DNA of 15,367 nt, taken from positions 1 through 15,367 of the forward strand of contig KN817763.1 of NCBI GenBank assembly GCA_000827495.1. The letters are read 5' to 3'. The notes below the pieces were generated by a model. That model worked only from the letters and a program-made list of their open reading frames with translations, was not told the DNA's origin and searched no databases. The translations under genes and the position numbers were made by a program. This DNA is from Hypholoma sublateritium FD-334 SS-4. Lineage: Eukaryota > Basidiomycota > Agaricomycetes > Agaricales > Strophariaceae. This document shows positions 1-9,199 of this stretch, in pieces (position 1 is the first letter of the stretch; each line of letters starts with the position of its first letter).

Positions 1-58
1 ATTATACAAAAGTATTCAAAATTTGGTAAAACACTTCAAAAGAATATAAAGTTCAAAG

Positions 59-300
59 TCCATGGACTCCGTGTGGACTCCATATGCACTATTTCAAGAG
101 AAAAAATACAATTTCATGGATTGTCCACGGAATTCCATGGAAAGTCCGTGGACATTCCGTGGACATTCCGTGAGACAATTTCATTATTTTGATCTTAATT
201 TCCTTTTTTGGAAAAAGTCCATGGAAAGTCCACGGAATTCCATGGAATTCCATGGAGTCCGTGGAGTCCATGGAAATAGGTGGGGGACTGTAAAGTATTG
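59..300. repeat. TCC(A/G)(T/C)GGA repeat array, left copy
   Basis: The stretch is built from the 8-mer palindrome TCCATGGA and its variants TCCACGGA and TCCGTGGA, joined by AATT or AG spacers. It ends sharply with GGTGGGGGACTGTAAAGTAT at 279-298, followed by TG. From about 103 to 300 it matches the reverse complement of 15182-15367, at roughly four fifths identity by eye and exactly over the last 22 bases. The sharp, best-conserved edge faces inward. That suggests the end of a transposon whose body extends out of the window, rather than the inner edge of a terminal repeat. Reading frames here on both strands are by-products of the palindromic repeat. Confidence 0.8.
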
Positions 301-800
301 CAACACGCACATGGGCCAGTTGGTAAGTGGATCATTTACGGACTGTGTCGAGAGTATCCCGTAGTTTTCCTAAAGTCAGTCAAAGTGGACGTTATGGAAT
401 GTATATACCGGTCTTGCTACTTCTGATATCAACCGCTCGACTAACAGTATATTCTTTCAGGGGAGTTCCATCTCTGCATCTGGTTTGTCTTGCTGACGGT
501 GGTGGCGCCCCACAGGTAGAAATGTATACCCCACCATATTATAGTATTAGTTAAAACTGCAATCAATTCATTTCCTATTTATTAAAATTTTCATGCATTG
601 AATTCCATTCCGAGAACGAAAGTGGAACTGAAAGTGCATTCTCAAAGATAGGTAAAGATGGTATTTCAAAGTCAGAGATGCCAAAGTATACCACTTTGAA
701 AGTGCTGGGACGTCTCTCCAAAGATCCCAAAGTTAGTCAGTCGTCTCTAAAAGGCGATGTACCTTACTTTGGAAAGTTGCCTCAACTTCGACGACTTTCA
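301..800. other. gap without a recognisable gene, AAAGT-rich part
   Basis: No convincing gene is visible. Between about 605 and 840 the hexamer CAAAGT and its complement ACTTTG recur many times, often as facing pairs such as CACTTTGAAAGTG near 691-703 and ACTTTGGAAAGT near 767. This could be the subterminal repeat zone of an old mobile element, but no element ends were found. A consensus-like donor (GTAAGT near 323) and an acceptor (TTTCAG near 460) bracket about 140 bp, but the flanking frames are short. Confidence 0.4.
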
Positions 801-1155
801 CTACTTTACATCTTTCCAAAGTAGCAAAAGTTGCTCAAAGTTGGACTGGGTGTTTTCCTGATGAACCTTCGCTGACCAGCGCCGTCTTCTACAGAACCCT
901 CTAGATGCCTGCTGCCCATACGTGCTTACGTACATACATGTCGCCCAAGTCCTCCCCACAGATGCACAAACTTTGCTCAACCTCGCCGCTGCCGCCTCAT
1001 CCGTGATCTCCACCAGTAACCGCTGCACTAATGTATCAACTATGGGCAGTTGCCACCTAAGATTCATGCATCCGGGAGGGTAATTGCCCGGGGCTTTGGG
1101 CAACTGCCCAACACCAAATCTAGACCTCAAGTGCTTACACTTAGGCCAATGTCAC

Positions 1156-1173
1156 TGGGTAATTAATTACCCA
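1156..1173. repeat. 18-bp perfect palindrome
   Basis: TGGGTAATTAATTACCCA is perfectly self-complementary. It lies in the left subterminal zone of element A, among GGGCAACTGCCC-type palindromes. It may be one of the element's protein-binding sites, but this is inferred from position and symmetry only. Confidence 0.7.
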
Positions 1174-1635
1174 ATGCCATGGCCGGCATCACCTGGCATG
1201 TGGCTGAGTTTGAAAAAAAGAGCAAAATGGTGGCAAGGCCCGCTTGAGGACCTGAAAAATTCCCACGGTCCCTCAAAAATGCGAAAATTGCCTAAATGAT
1301 AGAAACTGATAGAAATACAGCCAGTTGCCCATTTCTTGTGCTTAAAAATAGATCCGGCAGCTGCTAAATTCAGATATAGATAGCTTGAAAGGTTGAAAAT
1401 TCCCACGGTCAGTAAAAATTGCGAAATTTCTAAAAAAATCTACATTTAGGAAAGATCCACTCAGCTGCTGGTTTCTCTTGTGTAAGGACAGAAATACCTA
1501 GTACTATTTTGTGATATGGTCTAAAAATAGAAAAATCAAAAATGTAGGTCCTGTCTCACACTTTGGAAATCTGCCAAAATTATATTAATAGCTTTCTTCC
1601 TCATTGAGAAAAACACAAAACATCNGCGGAAAGCC

Positions 1636-2299
1636 TAGGGCTGCCACCCGGGACCATGTGTAGACGGGAGATGGGTGCCGTCACATGGGTACGGGTGCCG
1701 TCCCGGCCAAGGGCATAATGTCTACCCACACGGCCCGTCTCGAGATGGTTGACGCCCGGTTTGTGACCATGTAACGATGGCCGGACACGGCCGTACACGG
1801 GTCATGTGGTCATTCCCTCTGTTTAGCCATGGAATATACATATTTATTTTGTTTTATTACCTGTACGAAACACTGAATANNCCGCNTGCCCGCGGGCTTG
1901 ATATGGGGGTGCAGNAAATCGTGTTTATTCATGATGTGGTNGTTACATGGCGGCAAAAGACCANNCACNTTCGCCGGGCCGAGGTCACGTGTGGGCGCTT
2001 AATGGCCGCATACCATATTTCGAGACTTGTACGCAGAGTCAATGCAGAGTGCAGGCTCTGCGTAACCGCAGAAGTTGTATGCATTGGTAGAATAAATATA
2101 TTTGAAGGTGTATTACCACCTAATATATTATTTACCTTGAGAACCCGTTGGACGGCCGTGTACGGCCGTGTGTCACCCATACCCGACCTGACGGTGCTAC
2201 GTACAAGTCACATGCCGGCCTGTCGCACGCACGGGTGATGCCGTCTGAGTACCGTTTTTTTGACGGCCGTACCCGTACCCGGGACGGTTGGCAGCCCTA
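1636..2299. mobile_element. hAT-like non-autonomous element nested in element A
   Basis: The element begins TAGGGCTGCCA and ends TGGCAGCCCTA, an 11-bp perfect terminal inverted repeat. It is flanked by identical 8-bp direct repeats GGAAAGCC at 1628-1635 and 2300-2307. An 8-bp duplication with a short T/C-A-GGG-type end is the signature of hAT transposons. The 664-bp body has no transposase. Its ends are GC-rich and full of ACGGCCGT, ACGGGT and CCCGT motifs on both strands, as expected of subterminal transposase-binding repeats. The middle is AT-rich. Insertion into element A shows that it arrived later than A. Several single Ns inside it suggest that variable copies were collapsed in the assembly. 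Confidence 0.88.
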
Positions 2300-2442
2300 G
2301 GAAAGCCGGCGGTGAGTTTATAAATAGAAACATAAATCATTCTAGGAAAATCTGAAAAAATCACCTAAAATCATGAAATATTGGCAGCTTTCTAAAAATA
2401 CCAACATGTCTATATTTGGTNTATTCCTTATTNAGCAATTAC

Positions 2443-2760
2443 ACTGATGGTGCTGTTATTCTCTTTTCCTGCAGCACAGATAAAAGTGTATCTCTATCAA
2501 TTCTTGGTGGATTTCCTTCATATTTGCTGGATAGTGTGATGGTAGTACCTAGCTATGTGTTTGAGGTGTTTATATACCAGATCAGTCAAGTTTAATAGGT
2601 GAAAACTCCAATCTGCACTAATAGTAGGATTATTCCACTTCCCCCCAGCACAGATAAGAGTCTATCTCTGTTAATTCTTGGGGGATTTCCTTCAAATCTT
2701 TTAGATAGGGTAATGGTAGTACCTATCTATATGGTTATTACATTTGTATGGCAGATCAAG
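2443..2760 (+). repeat. tandem duplication of about 174 bp inside element A
   Basis: The unit beginning at 2443 (ACTGATGGTGCTGTTATTC) recurs diverged at 2617 (ACTAATAGTAGGATTATTC). Both copies run through a shared core (CAGCACAGATAA, TCTATCTCT, GGATTTCCTTC, ATGGTAGTACCTA) to CAGATCA near 2580 and 2753. Copies differ at many positions, so the duplication is old. It underlies a 189-codon open frame at 2599-3168 that has no ATG at its start and no recognisable domain. Confidence 0.7.
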
Positions 2761-3536
2761 GATGTTTTGTGGGGGGTGTTTTGGTCCTATGACATAGACT
2801 ATGTAGCCTGTGTCGCAAGGCTGTGCTTGTTTGTTTGCACATTGATGTGCATCAAAAGCCAATGTGTGACCTGTTGCTTGCCTCTATTTACATTGTGCAG
2901 GCTCACTCATGTCATATTCTGGCCTCAAATCCAAACAAATGTAAATTATAGCCATCAGCCAAGGCCTAGCATGGGAATAACACCCAGGCCCAAAATGGAA
3001 GGCCAAGCTGGACTTTGCCAAATTTTGCCCAAGTCCATCTTTTGGGCAGCAGCACATGAGATTGCAAAGTCATCTAATCTAGTTGATATCTACCCTAATA
3101 AAAGGCCCTTATCTTATTGTTTTGTACACAGACCACTAAATTTCTTTCCATATACAGATAGTTTATAAATTTTAGGGAATTTTAAAAAATATTTCATAAT
3201 TTTCTGAGGGGGTCAAATTTGCAAATAGGCAGCTGTTCAAAAATTCATTTTGCATTTTGCCAAATAAGGAAGACATCTATAATGATGATTTTGGTATATT
3301 TGGATAGCTCTGAATTTTCTACTAATTTAGCAATTTTTTTCTGATTTTTCTATTTTTAGAGCAGCTTATGTAAAATATAACTCCTACATTTGGAAGCCAT
3401 GGGCAGTTGGCTAGACCATGCATGGGGGGCAGGCCCTTGGGCAACTGCCCTGTGATGCATCACTGGGCAACTACCCAAGCCTTTGGGCAGTTAGTTGCCC
3501 CTGGGGATGCATCAACATAGTTAGGCAACTGCCCAT

Positions 3537-4389
3537 ACTTCATGTATAATTACAGCGACCAGGCGGGTTAGGGTGTATGGAGTGTGCCTGAGGTCTGGGC
3601 TGGGAGAATGGACGAATACATGAAGGTGCACATATTGTATTTGTGTTCTCTGTTTTCATTTAAAGTCAGCTGCAGTGTCTTGTTACTTAGTTCATCCTCC
3701 CCACCTGCGGCGCGATTCACGAGCAGTACGAGCGCCAGGAATGCATATGTTTTGTAAGTTGTCTATTCAGCTCAGGATGTATGCTTATATTTCAATCTTT
3801 TTCAATCAGATACCCCTTCTCTAACCTTCCGAATGTCTTCGGTAGGCAGACAAGGGGCTCGCAACATTTTTGTACATTTTTTTCTCATCCTCACTCCAAT
3901 GCGCGGCCCTGAGGCGCGGCCACCAACTGCTGCACATCTGATTGATAGGCTCGCAGTCAAGTACCTTTTCCTTACGAATGAAGGCGACATGGCGGATCGG
4001 GCACTTGTGCTGGAGCCGTTCAATGTGAATATTACTATAGCTCAGCACTGACTGATGTGCCATGAATAGATCCAATGAAATTTGAATAGATACATCAGCG
4101 GTGGCGTCGTTGTTCAGTTAGTGCTCTGCGGCCCTGTGGCCATCTGTGGCTCTCTGGAAATATGTAAATATCAGTCAGGCGCAACAAAGAGACCGCAAAT
4201 GGAAAGCATACCTTGTGGGGTGGCAATTCTTGGCAAGTTCTACATGAGTATCATTATTGGCAAATTGTAGCTTCAGGTGGACCTGTTCTACTGTATCAGA
4301 ACTCAAAGGCACTGCACAAACACTGCACATGATAGGCAAGAACTACATACACCTTCAACATTCTCGACAGACTTAATGAACCCACCAAT
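3537..4389. other. resident DNA between elements A and D
   Basis: This segment belongs to the locus that existed before A and D inserted, going by the target duplications at its two edges (ACT at 3537-3539, AAT at 4387-4389). It carries most of the exons proposed for the split minus-strand gene. It also has an exon-like stretch at 4342-4212 (minus), open for 43 codons and followed by a well-formed intron at 4211-4154; the spliced frame then meets a stop at 4114. No other feature was recognised. Confidence 0.4.
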
Positions 4390-4494
4390 AGGGTGTTTCA
4401 CAGTACCCGACTTTGGCCCAACTAATGCCCCGATTTGTGAACAATAAGTTGATCCAACTTTGACCCGTGGGAACAGACTAAGTTGGCCCAATTT

Positions 4495-4524
4495 TGCAAA
4501 TCGTGCTCAAGAGCACGATTTGCA
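4495..4524. repeat. near-terminal perfect hairpin of element D
   Basis: Arms of 14 bp (TGCAAATCGTGCTC and its exact complement) are separated by only two bases (AA). The hairpin lies 105 bp inside the left end of element D and about 110 bp upstream of the accessory gene's ATG. Candidate roles are transposase or SANT-protein binding, or control of the neighbouring gene. The evidence is symmetry and position only. Confidence 0.75.
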
Positions 4525-4637
4525 GCTCAACTTATTTACACCCCCCCCCAACTTCCACCTGAACTTCGTAACTACCTGGCTTTCTTCCTGCCCTCATCTG
4601 AGCGGTGATATCGTCCTAATTTGGTGGTCGCACAAAC

Positions 4638-6225
4638 ATGACCAAGCCAAAAGTGAAAAAAGTTACAGGCTCCGGTAAGCCTCTACGTAACGCCAACATC
4701 AGCTGGACAAAGAACGACAACTGGACTTGGGCTCTCATCACATATCTGACCACCCATGTCGCCTTTCGTACCAAGCTGTTTTCTGACTCTACGGCCAATG
4801 CAAAGAAGCAAGACAGGAGCAAAATGACTGCCAAAGACAGCAAATCAGCGCAGTATGCCGTCCTTGCAGAAGCAATCTTCAAGAAAGATATCAAGGAGAA
4901 AAGTGGGTATAAGGCTGACCCTGGCCAATATGCAGTATCAGTAGAAACACGCCTTCGTCAGTAAGCCATATTAGTGCCAGTTGGACATGCCGAATTTTAT
5001 TTTCTGACACTTTATTTCAGCTTGAAGAAGGAGTATGGGGCGCATGTGAAGTCACTTGGATGGACTGGTGCTGGGTTGGCCTCTGATAAGGTCCATGATG
5101 GAAGCAAGCTGGCAAATCTTGTTGGTAAGTCCTCATTTTCAGTTGCTCTAGTATCTTATCCAATGATATGGCCTTGTCATGCATCAGATGAGATCATCAG
5201 TGTCTGGCCTTGGTGGAAGGATCTACACACATTTTGGCGTGAACTTCCCAATTATAACCCCATTGGTGTCGAGAATTCAATGCCTGGTGAAGATTACACT
5301 GGTGCTACTGCTGCTTTGTTTGATCCTGAAGAGCCCTCAGAGGGTGGAGCTGAGGACGACTCCCAAGACGACAAAACACACACTACCAGTGGAAATGAAC
5401 AAGTTCAAGTTCAAGACGTCGGTGATTCCAAGGACTCAGATGAGAACGAAGAAGGTGGCGAGGATATCGATGAGCTGGATAGTGACCGTGATGTATGTGA
5501 ATTTTTACCTTACCTCGATCATTTCTTTTTGACTCCTTTTGATGTTTGTAGATCACACCTCCTCCACTGCTCCTGAAATCATTGTTGGGTGCAAAGGCTA
5601 CAGAGAAAAGTGATGATGTTGACGATACTTCGGATATTGATGTACGTGTTCCTTGTCTTCACCTAATCACTGCTAATTCTGGTTGTAGGTTACTCCCCCC
5701 CCCCCACCACTTCCAAAGATGAAATCTGTTGCAAAACTGAAGACCAAAATGAGCGGATGTGATGCTGGCCTTTCAAAATCACGTACGAAGGCCACTGCTA
5801 GCTCCGCCACTGGCAAATCATCAGCAAAACATCAAAGCGCCATCGATAAACTCAACGAGCATCGCAAAATCAAAGCCGATCGAATGGAGTTGAAGTGTCA
5901 GCGTGATCATGACCTTAGGCTAGAGCAGCAGAAGACCAAGCGACTGAAATATGAGTATAAAAAACTTGCTGCGGAGGCTGATCGTACATCACGTATTGAT
6001 GAACTTCGCCTACAGATTGAACTGGCTTGTGCGTCGACTGGCACTGTTCCTTCCACTGCACCGACACAACCTGTTGCATCTACCAGTCACCTATCACAAT
6101 CAGCAAGTTCTTCGGGCATACCTTCAACGAGTTACAACTTCAACATGGATAACTCATCGGAATACCAGACTTCAAGTGAGGCTCATTCAGTGTTTTCTTT
6201 TGAAGACTATCCTCCATACATGTAA
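4638..6225 (+). CDS. SANT/Myb-like accessory protein of element D
   Basis: The five exons are 4638-4960, 5021-5124, 5188-5492, 5552-5641 and 5689-6225, giving 452 residues with canonical GT-AG introns of 47 to 63 nt. The N-terminal third is a tryptophan-rich DNA-binding type region (W23, W29, W31), with a conserved-looking SVETRLRHLKKEYGAHV segment near 102-118 and WPWW at 149-152, followed by FWRELPNYNP. I know this arrangement from Agaricomycete proteins found beside PIF-like transposases. Residues 180-244 are highly acidic, exons 4 and 5 both open with a (I/V)TPPPP motif, and 324-389 are basic and charged with coiled-coil character. In Harbinger elements the SANT/Myb partner helps carry the transposase to the nucleus and to transposon ends; that role is inferred here from the family. 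The second intron (63 nt) has no in-frame stop, so a retained-intron form would also translate. Confidence 0.82.
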
Positions 6226-6244
6226 TTGCTATGTACCATAACAC

Positions 6245-7882
6245 CTACAAAATCTCTTCGTCGCTGTGACTAACACACTCCAAAATATACTCTTTGAGCT
6301 CTTCATGTTTACGCTGTCCCTTTGTCTCGCGCACTGCCTCTGCTTCAATCTCATCTACGTTACCACTATTGTCTGGTCCTGCATGACGGTTACCATGCTC
6401 AACAAGGTGTTCTACAAACTCCGGGTCCTCGTTCCCATGCTCGATAAAGAAAACAAGGGTGTGAAGGACGATACATGTCTTGATCCAAGCAATGGCACAT
6501 TGGTGATCTTGTGCAGTGTCGATCTGCTGGCGCAGCCCTTGAAGTGAGCAGAACCAGCCTTTGATGTATCCCATTGCATGCTCTGATTTTACACGGACCT
6601 GCGGGTAGTGCCAATAAGCGTAAGCGTGGTTATTTGATGAGATTGGAAGAAGTACTCACCTGCAAGAGATGGTAATTGAAAATCTTATTCTCTGGAAGAT
6701 TTCCGAGGGGTTTCTTGTAAGGAGTTACACACCACTCGTCAAGGGCATATGCTGAGTCGGCCCAGATCCATTCACCGTTTTCAAAAAGAGTTTGGCTACT
6801 ATTATATGTTTGAGATGCACGAAAAGCAGTTGCGTTGTGTGTGCTTCTGCAGTACCCAACAATGTAGTCAATGATTTGCAAGTTCGGAAGAGTAATCAAC
6901 TATTAAAATAGGTTAGAATGACTCCTGGTAAGAGCAATCAAAAGCTTACCTGGACGTTAAGAGAATAGTTACTCTTGTGATCAAAGTACGCTTCTCCATG
7001 GTATCCAGGCTTCTCGAAAAGGGGAACAGGCATTCCATCCACCATACAGAAGCCATCTCGCCATGGTGGGCAAGACCCATCACAAGCCGCATGCTCGACC
7101 CATTCCCTAGCCTCCTCCTTCTCTTCCTCAGTGGGCCAACGAATAACAGAATCATGCAATGAAAGCATGGCAATGATAACTTGCCTTGTCGCCTTAACCA
7201 CAATACCCGCGCTCACACCAGCCCATTGAGCTATCACTTCCACTGATGCTGCATTTCCATTATGCCCAAAGCAATACAGAGCAATGGCAAGCTGTATCTC
7301 CACAGGAAACTGCTCGCAATATGACTTGTTCTCGAAAACTGAGTGGGTACGGATGCGGGCGACGATTGCATCAAAGGTTGATGGGGAAACCCGAAGATTG
7401 CGCCGGAATCGTTTGGGGTGTGAATCTCGGTACTGGACAAGTACAAGGTAGAGCTGAGAGGCTTTCGGTACAGGGCTTCCAAGCTGTAAGTGTCGAGATG
7501 CAAGGATCGTTTCAAGTAGTTCTTGGTAAAACGATGTGATGAGATCATGAGTAGTATATTCCGGGTTGTCATCAGTTTCAGTGTCCGAGATGTCGTCAGA
7601 GGAAGAGCTAGATGTTGAAGAAGAAGAAGAAGTAGAGGAAGTAGATGAAGACAATGTAGAGGATGTGCTTGCCAAAATGTTAGAGTCTACATCCATATCA
7701 TCTGACAGATCTTCGTTGATCATGTCAGAAAAGTCTTCATCCGTCTCCAGATTGGCTAAGTACTGTCCAATTTCTTCGTGTGTAGCAAGAAGAACAGCCT
7801 GGATGAGAGCTTGACGGTCTGATATTGTGGGCATAATGGAGAGATTAGATGAGACAGTAGATGCAATAGTTAGAAAGGTCAT
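6245..7882 (-). CDS. PIF/Harbinger DDE transposase of element D
   Basis: Exons on the minus strand are 7882-6950, 6899-6660 and 6598-6245, with GT-AG introns of 50 and 61 nt, giving 508 residues. The start is the first ATG in frame; an in-frame ATG at 7834 is the alternative. A serine tract (71-96) followed by acidic residues separates the N-terminus from the catalytic part. Residues 198-233 look like a helix-turn-helix. The DDE_Tnp_4-type core carries MVDGM (D282), the NYSLNVQ segment, WADSAYAL (D359) and VKSEHAMGYIKG (E397), with 37 residues between the last two acids. The enzyme should cut and rejoin the ends of element D at 3-bp targets. It is convergent with the accessory gene. No frameshift or stop was seen. 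Confidence 0.88.
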
Positions 7883-8156
7883 TGATATCCAGTGAAATGG
7901 CACATATTCTTCTTACTTTATACATATTTTCCAGCAGCTAGCCTGAGTTCAAAATATATGAGTCCCCTTTACAAGGGTCTGAGATACCCACTAGTCAGAT
8001 TACAGAGATTAAAGGAGTCCATACAGCGACAGGCTACAGCCATGATGAGGGAAAGGAGGAAAGAAACGTCTCGGGCTGATGTGACAGTGCGCCCATGCTG
8101 TCACGATGTGTCCAAAAATATCGTACACACAGAATCTCGAAAAAATAACTTGCGAT

Positions 8157-8261
8157 GGTGTTTCACAGTAACTGGACCAACTTAGAGCCCAACTTATTTC
8201 GAAATAGGGCCTCCAAAGTTGGCCTATTTTGGGGTAAAGTCGGGCATGTGTGAAACACCCT
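8157..8261. repeat. 105-bp fold-back unit at the right end of element D
   Basis: An internal GGTGTTTCACAGTA (8157-8170), identical to 14 bases of element D's left end, stands opposite the outer terminus GTGTGAAACACCCT. The last 105 bp are therefore bounded by inverted copies of the D terminus. Between them lie CCAACTT/AAGTTGG pairs and the palindrome TATTTCGAAATA (8195-8206). It could be a tiny fold-back derivative of D sitting at its own end, or a duplicated terminus. Confidence 0.65.
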
Positions 8262-8264
8262 AAT

Positions 8265-9070
8265 AAAAATTGATTTTTGTAAAGGAAACGGTAATTCTCT
8301 TTGAACATGCAGGTGATTAGGTATATTTATATAATATTCTCAAGCAAATTTACAAAACTCACGCCGTATGCATGGTTGAATGGAGGGATACCTGCACCAT
8401 CTGAAGTTGATGTTACCCCCTCATCATTGATGTACTATCCAACGTACAAAGCTGTCAGCTATTCAGTTCATAATATGATACCACTACTGATAGGTCACTT
8501 ACATCTTTCATGACTAGATTTGTGGGTAGCTCTTAGAATAAGAAGGGTACTGGTACAAGGGTATTGTTTACGCGTCCTTGGTTAAGCTTATAAACAAAAG
8601 AACATAGTAAGATTAGATATAAGGTGGTAAAAACATTCCAAATTCTGCTGCCTTCTTGGCCAACATTTTTTTAGCATGATTGACAGGAGCTTCAATGAAG
8701 CATGGAAGGCATCTCTTACGTGTGACACTGATTCCAAGCTGAACATAGCCACTCTAACTCTTGTGCAACTCAAAAGATTCAAATACTTGTACACAAGTTG
8801 TACTAATTTGTTTTCTTCCACTGTCTGCAGTTTGAATGCAAAATAATTCAGTTACTCTGATGCTTAGTTTTTTCTAGGGTGCATATAATTTCTACATCTG
8901 AGGAATGAGTAAGTATGAGTCCCCTGTGCATTTTACTTTTCCTATGATATGAAGAGTTCTTGAAATTCTTGTATCAAAATTAGACACGGGAATCAGGTGC
9001 CATAGTAGCAATGGAAGCAAGGCGGCTATGCAATGATAAATTTAACATATACAAGAATGTTTCCTATTAC
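8265..9070. other. resident DNA between elements D and E
   Basis: No recognised gene. On the minus strand, 8826-8721 is open for 35 codons, preceded by CTGCAG as a possible acceptor and ending at a good donor (GTAAGA). Reading on without splicing stays open to 8588. It resembles an exon of an unidentified gene but has no motif that I can name. The rest is AT-rich and uninformative. Confidence 0.3.
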
Positions 9071-9073
9071 TTA

Positions 9074-9137
9074 GAGTCTGTACGGCAACGAAAATCCAGC
9101 CGCATTCTCATTTTGATGGCACCCACATTATTCCCAC
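9074..9137 (+). repeat. left terminal inverted repeat of element E
   Basis: A 64-bp arm that is an exact reverse complement of 12014-12077. The match stops at CCCAC and the inner sequences are unrelated. Presumed transposase cleavage and binding site. Confidence 0.93.
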
Positions 9138-9199
9138 AAAGCCAAATATAGTAGCAGCGTGACTGCCTCTTATGGATATTGATTGATCAGAGCGATAAT

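Larger units (their letters stand above)
1042..3536. mobile_element. element A: GGGCAGTTGCC-family transposon, 3-bp duplication
   Basis: The ends are inverted copies: ATGGGCAGTTGCC at the left and GGCAACTGCCCAT at the right, followed inward by GATGCATCC-like sequence. The element is flanked by the direct repeat ACT at 1039-1041 and 3537-3539. Both ends are packed with GGGCAACTGCCC-type palindromes. The left 570 bp (1042-1610) resemble the body of element C (13618-14180) in the same orientation. Element A contains a nested hAT-like insertion and a 174-bp tandem duplication. No transposase is visible, so it is probably non-autonomous. The superfamily is unknown; a 3-bp duplication would fit PIF/Harbinger, but ACT is not the usual TWA. 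Only about 100 bp of the right end match the left end, so A may be a recombinant of two family members. Confidence 0.75.
801..4063 (-). pseudogene. unidentified multi-exon gene, split by element A
   Basis: This is a minus-strand gene of unknown function, inferred from coding-like stretches joined by GT-AG introns. Proposed exons are 4063-3826 (ATG start, tryptophan-rich and charged), 3762-3705, then 3599-3537 continued at 1038-930 once element A and one ACT copy are ignored. The tail is either open to the stop at 801 or spliced (929-889) to 888-835. Introns would be 3825-3763 (63 nt) and 3704-3600 (105 nt, with a pyrimidine-rich acceptor). All phases agree. The frame passes the insertion point without a stop, which argues that element A hit an exon. 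The model gives about 173 residues with no family I recognise. The 5' end may lie further upstream, since an exon-like piece at 4342-4212 has a GTATGC donor and a TTTCCAG acceptor. The opposite strand is also fairly open, so the strand call is not certain. Confidence 0.35.
4390..8261. mobile_element. element D: complete PIF/Harbinger transposon
   Basis: The left end AGGGTGTTTCACAGTACCCG and the reverse complement of the right end, AGGGTGTTTCACACATGCCC, form imperfect terminal inverted repeats that continue with GACTTT. Direct repeats AAT at 4387-4389 and 8262-8264 flank the element, a 3-bp duplication as expected for PIF/Harbinger, although that superfamily more often uses TTA or TAA. The 3872-bp body carries the two genes this superfamily normally needs: a SANT/Myb-like accessory gene on + and a DDE transposase gene on -. 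Their stop codons are 19 bp apart. Subterminal AAGTTGG/CCAACTT motifs recur at both ends. Both genes are open after splicing, so the element may still be functional. Confidence 0.88.

Noticed and set aside
62..364. Open frames on both strands of the left repeat array
   Set aside because: They arise from the palindromic TCCATGGA repeats, and the protein is just the translated repeat.
1777..2238. 153-codon open frame in the hAT-like element
   Set aside because: It has no ATG near its start, spans several N bases and the GC-rich repeat zone, and shows no hAT transposase motif.
2599..3168. 189-codon open frame in element A
   Set aside because: It has no ATG at its start, overlaps a diverged tandem duplication, and has low-information composition with no domain.
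1023..3553. Element A sitting in an intron of the split gene
   Set aside because: The intron before insertion would have been only about 33 nt, too short, whereas the same bases read through as an open exon frame.
3833..4051. Plus-strand frame opposite the proposed split gene
   Set aside because: It is open and has good splice-like flanks (GTAAGT, TTCAATCAG), but the minus strand gives a longer, phase-consistent model that also crosses the element A insertion cleanly. Not fully excluded.
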